A stretch of 64,000 nt of DNA from the NCBI RefSeq assembly GCF_014524545.1, contig NZ_CP053557.1:2505501-2569500 (forward strand), in the 5' to 3' direction. The notes beneath the pieces are model-generated. The model had not been told where the DNA came from. It saw only the letters and a program-made list of their open reading frames with translations, and ran no database searches. Each line of letters starts with the position of its first letter. Positions within the stretch are counted from its first letter, which is position 1. Shown in pieces: positions 1-7,342 of this stretch. This DNA is from Exiguobacterium sp. Helios. GTDB taxonomy: Bacteria; Bacillota; Bacilli; Exiguobacteriales; Exiguobacteriaceae. The position numbers were made by a program, and so were the translations under genes.

Positions 1-158
1 AGCATTCCCGCTTCAATACCTCTTGCAATCAATCCTTCACCTATCGTCTTTAAAATTAATCCCATAATCAAAGAACTGAATAACCCTAATGCCATATAGC
101 TGAGCACTGTAATAAAATATACTTTCGGACTAAGTAAAATCCCTTTTCTTTTTAACAA
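1..158 (-). CDS. PTS sugar transporter subunit IIC, N-terminal fragment (runs off the left edge)
   Basis: Only about 52 N-terminal codons lie in the window. They read from a TTG start at 158-156 and continue past base 1. An AGAAGG ribosome site sits about 8 bases upstream of the TTG. The peptide starts LLKRKGILLSPKVYF and runs into a hydrophobic helix containing YMALGLFSSLIMGLIL. This pattern is typical of the start of the PTS_EIIC_2 family, membrane permease subunits once annotated as PfoR-like regulators. The family call rests on this short stretch, so the substrate cannot be named. A promoter is visible just upstream on the same strand. Confidence 0.65.
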   Translation of the reverse strand, partial: MLKRKGILLSPKVYFITVLSYMALGLFSSLIMGLILKTIGEGLIARGIEAGM

Positions 159-190
159 GATGCCACTTCCTTCTGTTTGAAATCAGATTC

Positions 191-218
191 ATTATAACAA
201 ACCCCCAAAAAAGGTCAT
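191..218 (-). promoter_or_regulatory. SigA-type promoter for the partial PTS IIC gene
   Basis: On the minus strand a -35 ATGACC (218-213) and a perfect -10 TATAAT (196-191) are separated by 16 bases. They lie 33 bases upstream of the TTG start. Confidence 0.6.
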
Positions 219-259
219 ACATTTGTTTTTCATGTGACAAGACAGTCGGGATGTAAAAA

Positions 260-281
260 GAGGATGCACAAAGGCATCCTC
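260..281 (-). terminator. Rho-independent terminator of ytoP
   Basis: The inverted repeat GAGGATGC / GCATCCTC with a 6-base loop is followed on the minus strand by a T-rich run. It lies just downstream of the peptidase stop codon. Confidence 0.75.
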
Positions 282-289
282 CATTATCT

Positions 290-1360
290 TCATTTGATTT
301 GTAATGTTGCGAGCGTCGTCGCATCGAGTTGCGTGACAAGTTTCTTGAGCAATTCTTTTGCCGCATCGTAGTCATCCGTGTGCATGATCGAGGCATGCGT
401 ATGAATATAACGTGCCGGAAGACCGACGACCGTCGTCGGAATACCGTTGTTTGAACGATGAATGACTCCCCCGTCCGTTCCGCCTGCACCAACATAGTAT
501 TGATACGGAATCTTGTTCGATTCTGCCGTATCGAGAACATAATCTGTCATTTCTTTCGATAAAATCATGACGCTGTCCTTAATCCGTAACAACGGTCCTT
601 GACCGAGCTGACCAAATTCTGTTTTATCACCTGAAGCATCGTTGGCCGGTGAGGCGTCGACGACAAAGGCAACATCCGGATCGATCAGATTCGTTGCTGT
701 TTGTGCGCCGCGTAAGCCGACCTCTTCTTGAACCGTCGCTCCTGAGAATAAGATGTTTGGATGATCCGACGCTGTCGTCTCTTCCAACAACTCGATCGCC
801 ATACCGACGCCGTACCGGTTATCCCATGCTTTCGCCATGATTTTTTTAGGATTGGCCATCGGTGTGAACGGGAAGAACGGAACAGCCGGAATACCCGGAC
901 GGATGCCGAAAGATTCCGCTTCTTCTTTTGAGTCTGCCCCGACATCGATGAACATATCTTTGATTGCCATCGGCTTATTCCGGACTTCATCCGTCAATAA
1001 ATGTGGTGGTATCGAGGCAATGACACCGGGAATGATGCCGTTATCCCCACAAATCGAGAACCGTTGTGCGAGCAGTACCTGACTCCACCAACCGCCGAGC
1101 GGTTGAATCCGGAGCATGCCGTTTTTCGTAATCTGCGTTACCATGAAGGCCACTTCGTCCATATGACCGGCAACCATAACCTTCGGACCATTTTCCTGTC
1201 CCGTCCGTTTGCCAAAAATCGAACCGAGACCGTCCATGACGATTTCATCCGTCACCGGTGTAATGCGTTCTTTGACAAAGCGTCTGACATCGTGTTCAAA
1301 TCCAGGTGCACCATTTAATTCTGTCAACGTTCGAAACAAGTCTCTTGTTTTTTCATTCAT
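290..1360 (-). CDS. ytoP: M42 family metallo-aminopeptidase, YtoP-like
   Basis: This 356-residue protein is a cytosolic dinuclear-metal aminopeptidase of family M42 (glutamyl aminopeptidase / TET-type). Visible metal and catalytic motifs in order are GHMDE near residue 66, WDNR near 180, VQEEVG near 213, VDASP near 237 and the final metal-ligand region near RYIHTH around 335. The start at 1360 is chosen because AGGGGG lies 8 bases upstream of that ATG; an in-frame ATG 24 bases further out lacks a comparable site. Gene order next to a ytzB-like PepSY gene matches B. subtilis ytoP-ytzB, which supports the symbol. The exact peptide substrates cannot be read from sequence. Confidence 0.93.
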   Translation of the reverse strand: MNEKTRDLFRTLTELNGAPGFEHDVRRFVKERITPVTDEIVMDGLGSIFGKRTGQENGPKVMVAGHMDEVAFMVTQITKNGMLRIQPLGGWWSQVLLAQRFSICGDNGIIPGVIASIPPHLLTDEVRNKPMAIKDMFIDVGADSKEEAESFGIRPGIPAVPFFPFTPMANPKKIMAKAWDNRYGVGMAIELLEETTASDHPNILFSGATVQEEVGLRGAQTATNLIDPDVAFVVDASPANDASGDKTEFGQLGQGPLLRIKDSVMILSKEMTDYVLDTAESNKIPYQYYVGAGGTDGGVIHRSNNGIPTTVVGLPARYIHTHASIMHTDDYDAAKELLKKLVTQLDATTLATLQIK

Positions 1361-1480
1361 ATGTATCGCCCCCTGTTCATTCATTATACAAAATTTTGCT
1401 TCAATCACTTAACCTTTTGTTTCTCACTGGACGAATTATTTGGTACAGTAGGAATAGAACCTGTAAGGAGGGGAATTTTA

Positions 1481-1783
1481 ATGAAAAAACGCTATTGGAT
1501 TATCGGTCTCGCAGCAGCGGTCGTTGCCGCTTTCGCAGTCAAGAAGGCTGTCGACAACAAACAACTCTCTGCCGAGGAAGCGCTCGAAATCACGAAACGC
1601 ACATTTTCAGCAAAAGGACGTGTCCAAGGTGCATGGATCTCTGCAACACCAGAGGCGTACGCATACGAGTCACGTGACTACCAAAGCTACAAAGGTGGCA
1701 TCTCGGTCCTTGAAGGTGACGATGAAAAAACGTATCAATTCACAGTTGATGCGGAAACAGGTGCTTTACTCGAATACGCATAA
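1481..1783 (+). CDS. ytzB: PepSY-domain membrane-anchored protein, YtzB-like
   Basis: The gene encodes 100 residues. A hydrophobic N-terminal segment (roughly residues 5-20, IIGLAAAVVAAFAV) looks like a signal anchor. A PepSY-like domain follows, with KQLSAEEALEI near 28 and YQFTVDAETGALLEY at the C terminus. PepSY domains are thought to modulate extracytoplasmic peptidases, but no function is proven here. The start is set by TAAGGAGGGG about 9 bases upstream of ATG 1481. The gene diverges from ytoP, as in B. subtilis, and is closed by its own hairpin terminator. Confidence 0.85.
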   Translation: MKKRYWIIGLAAAVVAAFAVKKAVDNKQLSAEEALEITKRTFSAKGRVQGAWISATPEAYAYESRDYQSYKGGISVLEGDDEKTYQFTVDAETGALLEYA

Positions 1784-1789
1784 TAGACG

Positions 1790-1818
1790 GACCATACTTC
1801 GATCGACGAAGTATGGTC
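1790..1818 (+). terminator. Terminator after ytzB
   Basis: A 12-base stem (GACCATACTTCG / CGAAGTATGGTC) with a 5-base loop is followed by TTTT. It separates ytzB from the next plus-strand gene. Confidence 0.85.
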
Positions 1819-1841
1819 TTTTAAAAGAAAGGAGTCTCGAC

Positions 1842-2198
1842 ATGTCTTTACTCGCTATCTTCTTTGTACTGCTAGTCGCTGTGGAACATTTTTATATCAT
1901 GGTACTTGAAATGTTTCTTCTATCATCTAAGTCTGCCAAACGTACATTCGGACTGACCGAAGAAGCGGTCTCAAATCCGCAAATCCGGACATTATTCGCC
2001 AATCAAGGTCTTTACAACGGTTTTCTTGCCGCCGGTCTGATCTTCGGACTGATTCTTGATTCCCCGGCTGTTCAGTTGTATTTCCTCGGATGCGTCATCG
2101 TTGCTGCCCTTTACGGTGCAGCTACTGCAAATGTCTCGATTCTTTTCAAACAAGGACTTCCAGCCATCATCGCTTTTTTACTCGTTTTATTTATCTAA
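1842..2198 (+). CDS. DUF1304 family small membrane protein
   Basis: The gene encodes 118 residues with about four hydrophobic helices: at the N terminus (LLAIFFVLLVAVEHFYIMVLE), in the middle (GLYNGFLAAGLIFGLIL), and two near the C terminus. The VEHFYIMVLEMFL and ANQGLYNGFLAAGL signatures fit DUF1304, a family of small integral membrane proteins of unknown role. A GAAAGGAGT site 8 bases before ATG 1842 fixes the start. It appears to be a single-gene unit between two terminators. I see no partner gene that suggests a function. Confidence 0.88.
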   Translation: MSLLAIFFVLLVAVEHFYIMVLEMFLLSSKSAKRTFGLTEEAVSNPQIRTLFANQGLYNGFLAAGLIFGLILDSPAVQLYFLGCVIVAALYGAATANVSILFKQGLPAIIAFLLVLFI

Positions 2199-2201
2199 AA
2201 A

Positions 2202-2246
2202 AAATCCCTTGTCCGTCCCGACGAATCGGGTCAGACAAGGGATTTT
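2202..2246. terminator. Bidirectional terminator between convergent genes
   Basis: AAATCCCTTGTC pairs with GACAAGGGATTT across about 20 bases. A/T runs flank both sides, so it can stop both the DUF1304 gene and the convergent minus-strand gene. Confidence 0.85.
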
Positions 2247-2263
2247 CATTTGTTTAAAAAAGA

Positions 2264-2779
2264 TTAACGCGGGTTATCATTACGCTCGTAGATCGGGTTC
2301 ATGTATTCCGTAGTAGAGTACAGACGCGGTACAACAACGTATAGCATGATAGCTGGTACAGCAATTAATAAGATCATGAGTAACATCGGCAACCAGTAGA
2401 CTACTTTTTGGTGCAGGTTATCCGAGTTGCTGTCAATGTATTCTTTGACGCCGTCTACTTTAGCCGCATCTGCGCTTGTAAGTAATTTACCGCTGTCTGC
2501 GTTAAAGAAATGGATTTCACGTTTGATCGTGATGAAGATTCCATCACGAACAGTCTCGATTACCGCGATTCCGCCGATAATCTGTTCACCTTTTTCACCA
2601 GTGAATGTTTTTGGATCTTCAATTTCTACAGAACCTTTTTTATAGTCGTAATGTGTACTCTTCAAATCCTCGTCAAGTGCTTTTTGCATAGATGACGTAT
2701 CAATCGCAGCGAATACCGATTGTCCGATACTCAATGCGAGAAAGAGTGCCGTTACGAAGGCTAAGCTTTTTTGCCACAT
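2264..2779 (-). CDS. Secreted or membrane-anchored protein of unknown function
   Basis: I do not recognise a family. The 171-residue product has an N-terminal signal-like helix (AFVTALFLALSIGQSVFAA, likely cleaved after the AxA-like end). A mostly hydrophilic domain of about 110 residues follows, then a strong C-terminal transmembrane helix (LPMLLMILLIAVPAIMLYVVV) and a short charged tail. That layout suggests an extracytoplasmic domain held by a C-terminal anchor. ATG 2779 is preferred because AGGGGG lies 9 bases upstream; the TTG two codons earlier is too close to that site. It converges with the DUF1304 gene. Function is unknown. Confidence 0.75.
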   Translation of the reverse strand: MWQKSLAFVTALFLALSIGQSVFAAIDTSSMQKALDEDLKSTHYDYKKGSVEIEDPKTFTGEKGEQIIGGIAVIETVRDGIFITIKREIHFFNADSGKLLTSADAAKVDGVKEYIDSNSDNLHQKVVYWLPMLLMILLIAVPAIMLYVVVPRLYSTTEYMNPIYERNDNPR

Positions 2780-2894
2780 CCCCAATTTCCCCCTTTACCT
2801 GTAAATACAGTTCTTCAGTCAACAACATTGTACCAATTAATAAGAAAAAAGTGTGAAAGAAATGCTAGGAAAATAAGAAAACTTTTTGTCTAAA

Positions 2895-3536
2895 TTATTT
2901 CGTATATGTTGCTTCCATCCGATAAATCGGTTGACCCAGTGCTGAAAAACGTTCTTCGTATTCCGTTCTGACGTTATTTTCCGGCTCATTGGCATGTAAA
3001 TCAAGCGACATCCAATCGAATGTCATGCCGTAAGCAGACATCGTCATCAGACTGGATTCAAATAATTTCCGGTTATCCGTCTTAAAATGAATCTGCCCTT
3101 TTTCCGGTAAAATATCTTCATACGTCGCTAAAAACGTTTTGTACGTCAAGCGGCGTTTGGCATGGCGTGATTTCGGCCAAGGATCGGAGAAGTTCAAATA
3201 AACACGGGCAACCTCTCCTTTTTCAAAGAAGTCACGCAAATCTTTTGCATCAACCGTCAAGACACGAACGTTTTCAAGTGGTTCTTCCACCATCTTTTGA
3301 ACGATTGCGACCGCAACGCTTTCAAACAACTCGATCGCGATAAAGTTGACCTCCGGATGCTGTTTTGCCATCCCTGTGATGAAGGCCCCTTTGCCTGACC
3401 CGACTTCGATGTAAATCGGATTTTCATTTTTAAATTCATTCGACCAGTTTCCTTTTAAAGTCGACGGGTCTGCTATATAGATGGAGGATTGCTCTTTCAT
3501 ATAATCCAGCGCCCATGGTTTGTGGCGTAAACGCAT
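2895..3536 (-). CDS. trmB: tRNA (guanine-N7-)-methyltransferase TrmB
   Basis: The 213-residue enzyme methylates G46 of tRNA using S-adenosylmethionine. The N-terminal MRLRHKPWALDY and the SAM-binding stretch IEVGSGKGAF (about 45-54) are typical, as is the YLNFSDPWPKSRHAKRR signature (about 128-145). ATG 3536 is chosen over more upstream frames because AAAGGATG sits 6 bases before it and orthologues begin MR.R.KPWA. The same neighbourhood (ytmQ/trmB near ytmP and amyX) occurs in B. subtilis, although alsSD intervenes here. Confidence 0.96.
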   Translation of the reverse strand: MRLRHKPWALDYMKEQSSIYIADPSTLKGNWSNEFKNENPIYIEVGSGKGAFITGMAKQHPEVNFIAIELFESVAVAIVQKMVEEPLENVRVLTVDAKDLRDFFEKGEVARVYLNFSDPWPKSRHAKRRLTYKTFLATYEDILPEKGQIHFKTDNRKLFESSLMTMSAYGMTFDWMSLDLHANEPENNVRTEYEERFSALGQPIYRMEATYTK

Positions 3537-3648
3537 ATTGTTCATCCTTTCGATTCTTAAATTATCCGCAGATAAGTTTATCATGATTCGGGTAAATATA
3601 TAAGATGTTCTTGATTGACGCCAAAAAGAAAGTTCAGCAGATCGTCAC

Positions 3649-3677
3649 TTGAGAATAACTGAGCAATCTACTACACT
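3649..3677 (+). promoter_or_regulatory. SigA-type promoter for the CydS-like gene
   Basis: A -35 TTGAGA and a -10 TACACT are separated by 17 bases. They lie 34 bases upstream of the ATG of the 33-codon gene. Confidence 0.6.
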
Positions 3678-3711
3678 TACAGTACAAAGTTTCTTGAAGG
3701 AGGTTTTAATG

Positions 3712-3813
3712 ATGGATGACTTCTTAATTGCCTGGGGTTCTCCGATCGTCCTTGTCATGGGTGTAGCAGCCCTTTTTGTTTGGGCGACATTTGGGAAAGT
3801 TAATGCGGAATAA
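3712..3813 (+). CDS. 33-residue single-helix membrane protein resembling cytochrome bd subunit CydS
   Basis: A perfect AAGGAGG lies 8 bases before ATG 3712 (an ATG at 3709 is also possible). The gene encodes 33 residues: DDFLIAWGSPIVLVMG, then VAALFVWATFGK and a short polar tail. This is one membrane helix with a short N-terminal segment. The pattern x-D-F-L-I-x-x-x-x-P-I-V-L recalls CydS, the small subunit of Bacillus-type cytochrome bd oxidase. That resemblance is from memory and unverified. A good promoter and a strong terminator flank the gene, so it is probably expressed alone. No cydA or cydB is adjacent, which is odd for CydS. Confidence 0.6.
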   Translation: MDDFLIAWGSPIVLVMGVAALFVWATFGKVNAE

Positions 3814-3825
3814 TGCTGACGTGTC

Positions 3826-3854
3826 AGACATCTTGTGTAGATCACAAGGTGTCT
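3826..3854 (+). terminator. Terminator after the small CydS-like gene
   Basis: AGACATCTTGTG and CACAAGGTGTCT form a 12-base stem with a 5-base loop, followed by TTTTT. Confidence 0.88.
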
Positions 3855-3878
3855 TTTTTAGTTTCTGAACGATTCACC

Positions 3879-3907
3879 TTGGTTTCTCACTAAAACAGAT
3901 GTATACT
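3879..3907 (+). promoter_or_regulatory. SigA-type promoter for alsSD
   Basis: A -35 TTGGTT and a -10 TATACT are separated by exactly 17 bases, 69 bases before the alsS start. No alsR regulator gene is in the window. Confidence 0.6.
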
Positions 3908-3976
3908 TTTTACGAAACAGTTTTTATATTACAGCTATCGAACAACCAAAACTACTGGTAGAAAAGGAGAATTGTA

Positions 3977-5671
3977 ATGATTGAAAAACAAAACAGTGAA
4001 TCAGAAGAATTAGTACAGAAGAAAACAGGGGCCGATTTGGTCGTGGATACTCTCATCGAACAGGGTGTCGATTACATTTTCGGAATTCCTGGAGCTAAAA
4101 TTGATTCTGTCTTTAACGTTTTGCAAGACCGCGGACCAGAACTGATCGTCGCACGTCATGAGCAGAACGCTGCTTTCATGGCGCAGGCGATCGGTCGCTT
4201 GACGGATAAACCCGGTGTGGTTCTTGTCACGTCAGGACCAGGTGCTTCGAATCTTGCGACCGGTCTTGTCACGGCAAACTCTGAAGGCGATCCTGTCGTC
4301 GCGATTGCCGGCGCCGTCACAAGAGCTGATCGTTTGAAACGAACACATCAATCGATGGATAACCAAGCACTGTTCAAACCGATCACGAACTTCAGTGCTG
4401 AAGTTCAAGATGCTGACAACATTCCCGAAGTGTTATCCAATGCTTTCCGGACGGCCGAAACGACATCAGGTGCTGCGTTCGTCAGCATTCCGCAAGATGT
4501 CGGATTAAATGAAGCAAACGTCACTTCGTTTAAAGCCGTCCAAACCCCTAAACTCGGAATTGCACCGGAAGAATGGATCGATGAGACAGCTACCTTAATC
4601 GAACAAGCGAAATTACCGGTCTTATTACTTGGTATGCGTTCAAGTCAACCCCGTGTCGTCGAAGCAATCCGTGCTTTGTTAACACGCGTTTCGATTCCAG
4701 TCGTTCAGACATTCCAAGCGGCCGGCACACTGTCGCGCGAGCTTGAATCCAATTTTTATGGCCGAGTCGGTCTTTTCCGTAACCAACCGGGAGATGCTTT
4801 GCTTGCTGAAGCCGATCTTGTCTTGTCGATCGGATACGATCCAATTGGGTACGATCCGAAATTCTGGAATCAACCGTCTCAGGAGCGGACATTAATCCAC
4901 CTCGATCAAATGCGGGCTGAAATTGATCATTTCTATCGTCCTGACCGCGAGCTTGTCGGTGATGTCGCAGCAACCATCAATGCTTTATCAGAACGGTTAA
5001 ACGCATTGACACTTCCAGAAAGTTCAACTGAGTTTTTACGTGGTCTTCAACAACGGTTGGAAGAACGGGACATCCCGCCAATCGTCAAAGACTCGCCACT
5101 CACTCATCCGCTTTACTTTATGAAAACGTTACGCGAACAAATTGCTGACGATGTGACGGTCACAGTCGATGTCGGTTCACATTATATTTGGATGGCGCGT
5201 CACTTCCGTTCGTATGAACCACGTCACCTTCTATTCAGTAACGGGATGCAGACGCTTGGTGTTGCATTACCATGGGCGATTGCGGCGACACTCGTTCGTC
5301 CCGGTAAAAAAGCCGTCTCGATTTCCGGAGATGGCGGCTTCCTCTTTTCTGCAATGGAACTGGAGACGGCAGTCCGTCTGAATGCCCCGCTCGTCCATTT
5401 CGTCTGGCGTGACAGCGGCTTTGATATGGTAGCATTCCAGCAGGAAATGAAGTACAACCGAAAATCCGGTACATCGTTCGGTGAAGTCGATTTAGTGAAA
5501 TATGCTGAAAGTTTTGGTGCAAAAGGACTTCGTGTCAATCATCCGTCAGAGCTCATCTCGGTCATGGAAGAAGCATGGCAAACAGACGGTCCTGTAATCG
5601 TTGATGTCCCGATTGACTACAGCGATAACATTACACTCGGCAAAGAGGTACACTTGGATCAACTGAACTGA
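3977..5671 (+). CDS. alsS: Catabolic acetolactate synthase AlsS
   Basis: The 564-residue thiamine-diphosphate enzyme condenses two pyruvates to 2-acetolactate for acetoin formation. Visible features are the N-terminal pyrimidine-binding domain with the catalytic Glu in [17 protein letters not shown] (about residue 60) and a central domain. The C-terminal ThDP-binding domain carries [17 protein letters not shown] (about 450-466). Pairing with alsD 16 bases downstream marks it as the catabolic, FAD-independent type rather than biosynthetic IlvB. The start is set by GGAG 9 bases upstream of ATG 3977. The operon probably answers to pyruvate overflow or acid, by analogy with Bacillus. Confidence 0.96.
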   Translation: MIEKQNSESEELVQKKTGADLVVDTLIEQGVDYIFGIPGAKIDSVFNVLQDRGPELIVARHEQNAAFMAQAIGRLTDKPGVVLVTSGPGASNLATGLVTANSEGDPVVAIAGAVTRADRLKRTHQSMDNQALFKPITNFSAEVQDADNIPEVLSNAFRTAETTSGAAFVSIPQDVGLNEANVTSFKAVQTPKLGIAPEEWIDETATLIEQAKLPVLLLGMRSSQPRVVEAIRALLTRVSIPVVQTFQAAGTLSRELESNFYGRVGLFRNQPGDALLAEADLVLSIGYDPIGYDPKFWNQPSQERTLIHLDQMRAEIDHFYRPDRELVGDVAATINALSERLNALTLPESSTEFLRGLQQRLEERDIPPIVKDSPLTHPLYFMKTLREQIADDVTVTVDVGSHYIWMARHFRSYEPRHLLFSNGMQTLGVALPWAIAATLVRPGKKAVSISGDGGFLFSAMELETAVRLNAPLVHFVWRDSGFDMVAFQQEMKYNRKSGTSFGEVDLVKYAESFGAKGLRVNHPSELISVMEEAWQTDGPVIVDVPIDYSDNITLGKEVHLDQLN

Positions 5672-5687
5672 TAAGGAGATGGAAGCG

Positions 5688-6401
5688 ATGCAACACGAGG
5701 ATACGTTACTTCAGATTTCGACAATGATGGCTTTACTCGACGGCGTGTTCGAAAGTGAGACACGCTACGAGTCGATTCTTCCCGGACATGATTTCGGGAT
5801 CGGAACATTTGATCATCTCGACGGGGAAATGATCGGTTTTGATGGTTTCTTTTATCAATTACGGTCGGACGGCAGTGCCCGTCCACTCGATCCGGAGACG
5901 ACGACGCCGTTCTGTTCTCTGACACGATTTGTTCCGGAACAGTCGTTGTCCGTGAAGCAAACGATGACGAAAGCTGATTTCGAACACTGGTTAAGTGAGC
6001 AGCTGAGTACAGTCAACAGCTTTTACGCGGTACGGATTGAAGGACGATTTTCCGAGGTCAAGACACGGACCGTCGCCCGACAGGAAAAACCCTTCCGTCC
6101 GATTACTGAAGCCGTCGCGACACAAAGTGCCCGGACATTCGAACAAATTGACGGGACGCTGGCCGGTTACTTCACACCCCGGTTCGGTCATGGAATCGCA
6201 GTCGCAGGTTATCATCTTCATTTCATCGACCAGGAACGAAGCGGTGGAGGTCATGTTTTCGACTATACGGTACAGGACGTGACGGTCACGTTTGAAGAAA
6301 AACCAAGGCTGGATTTACGTTTGCCGACGACAGAAGCTTATCGTCAAGCGGATCTCGAAAGTCACGATATCGAAAAAGAAATACAAATTGCTGAAGGCTA
6401 A
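5688..6401 (+). CDS. alsD: Alpha-acetolactate decarboxylase AlsD (BudA)
   Basis: The 237-residue protein converts 2-acetolactate to acetoin. The C-terminal half holds the zinc-site region, with FGHGIAVAGYHLHFID (His residues near 167, 174 and 176) and GGGHVFDY just after it. ATG 5688 is chosen because AAGGAG ends 9 bases before it; the ATG at 5679 abuts the ribosome site directly. It is cotranscribed with alsS and ends in a strong bidirectional terminator. Confidence 0.95.
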   Translation: MQHEDTLLQISTMMALLDGVFESETRYESILPGHDFGIGTFDHLDGEMIGFDGFFYQLRSDGSARPLDPETTTPFCSLTRFVPEQSLSVKQTMTKADFEHWLSEQLSTVNSFYAVRIEGRFSEVKTRTVARQEKPFRPITEAVATQSARTFEQIDGTLAGYFTPRFGHGIAVAGYHLHFIDQERSGGGHVFDYTVQDVTVTFEEKPRLDLRLPTTEAYRQADLESHDIEKEIQIAEG

Positions 6402-6450
6402 AAAAATGTGCGGACACAGAATGATTCTGTGTCCGCACATTTTTTTAGCC
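6396..6450. terminator. Near-perfect 55-base palindromic bidirectional terminator
   Basis: GGCTAAAAAAATGTGCGG and its exact complement flank a tiny loop at 6423. The stem carries seven A and seven T bases at its ends, so it can terminate alsD and the convergent ytmP gene. The first five stem bases are the last codons of alsD. Confidence 0.92.
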
Positions 6451-6487
6451 TTTAAAGCTCGTTATATCGAAAGTACCCAGCGCTGAT

Positions 6488-7291
6488 TTAATCTTCCTGC
6501 TCCATCTCAAGCAGTTGGGCCAAGAAAAGATAACTCTCTGCTGCATCCGGATGCACGGTATCTTCATACCAATAAATTGAGAGTACCGCCTGAGCCACGA
6601 CATACCAATACATCCGCTGCTTCAGATCTGCCGTCAACGGATGTCCGTAATTCGCAAACCATTCCGGCCAACACTCTTCGTCGACATAACTGTATAACAT
6701 CATTCCAAGATCATAAGCACGATCCGCAATGATGGCATCATCCCAATCATTAAGATACAGATGTCCATCTGTTCCGACCAACCAGTTATTATGATTCAAA
6801 TCCGAGTGACAAACGACTTGCTCGTCCGTTCTAACAAAAGGTAATTGTTCTGACAGATAGTCGATTGCCTGTTCAATCAATTCCGGTTGTTCCAGTTCAG
6901 CAGGTTGAAAATACAGCCGGCATTGCCGTAAAAGTTCATCCGGTTCGATCGGACGCTGATCCAGTTGTTGTAACATGAACAGCAATTCCTTCGAGTCATG
7001 AATTTTTCCGAGCAACCTTGCGACTTCCGGCCGTTCCATCATTTCCGGTTCCAGTTCTTGTCCCTCAATGAATTGTTGGGCACTGATGACATCTCCGCTA
7101 TAAATCCGCTTCGTCCAAAGCAGCTTCGGTACGATTCCATCCGCTGATAAAATCGCCAAAAATGGCGAGGAGTTTCGTTTTAAAAAGAGTTTTGACTGCC
7201 CTGTCGAGGCAATATATGCTTCTCCCGTGATTCCGCCTGCTGGCGTAAGGGTCCAGCCTTCGCCAAGCGCATCTAAAATATCTAATTCCAT
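6488..7291 (-). CDS. ytmP: Phosphotransferase-family (APH/choline kinase-like) protein, YtmP-like
   Basis: The 267-residue protein has a small-molecule kinase fold. The catalytic loop HSDLNHNNWL (about 161-170) and the metal-binding NDWDDA (about 178-183) are intact. The N-terminal lobe has GGITGEAYIA, a glycine-rich loop, and LFLKRN with the ATP-contacting Lys. The substrate is not evident. Gene order trmB ... ytmP-amyX-ytlQ-thpR matches B. subtilis, which supports the name. The start at 7291 gives MELDILDALG, although its ribosome site is weak. Confidence 0.85.
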   Translation of the reverse strand: MELDILDALGEGWTLTPAGGITGEAYIASTGQSKLFLKRNSSPFLAILSADGIVPKLLWTKRIYSGDVISAQQFIEGQELEPEMMERPEVARLLGKIHDSKELLFMLQQLDQRPIEPDELLRQCRLYFQPAELEQPELIEQAIDYLSEQLPFVRTDEQVVCHSDLNHNNWLVGTDGHLYLNDWDDAIIADRAYDLGMMLYSYVDEECWPEWFANYGHPLTADLKQRMYWYVVAQAVLSIYWYEDTVHPDAAESYLFLAQLLEMEQED

Positions 7292-7342
7292 TATAATCCG
7301 CTCAACTTTTTAGTAGATTTGCCTTAAGGCACAATGATTATC

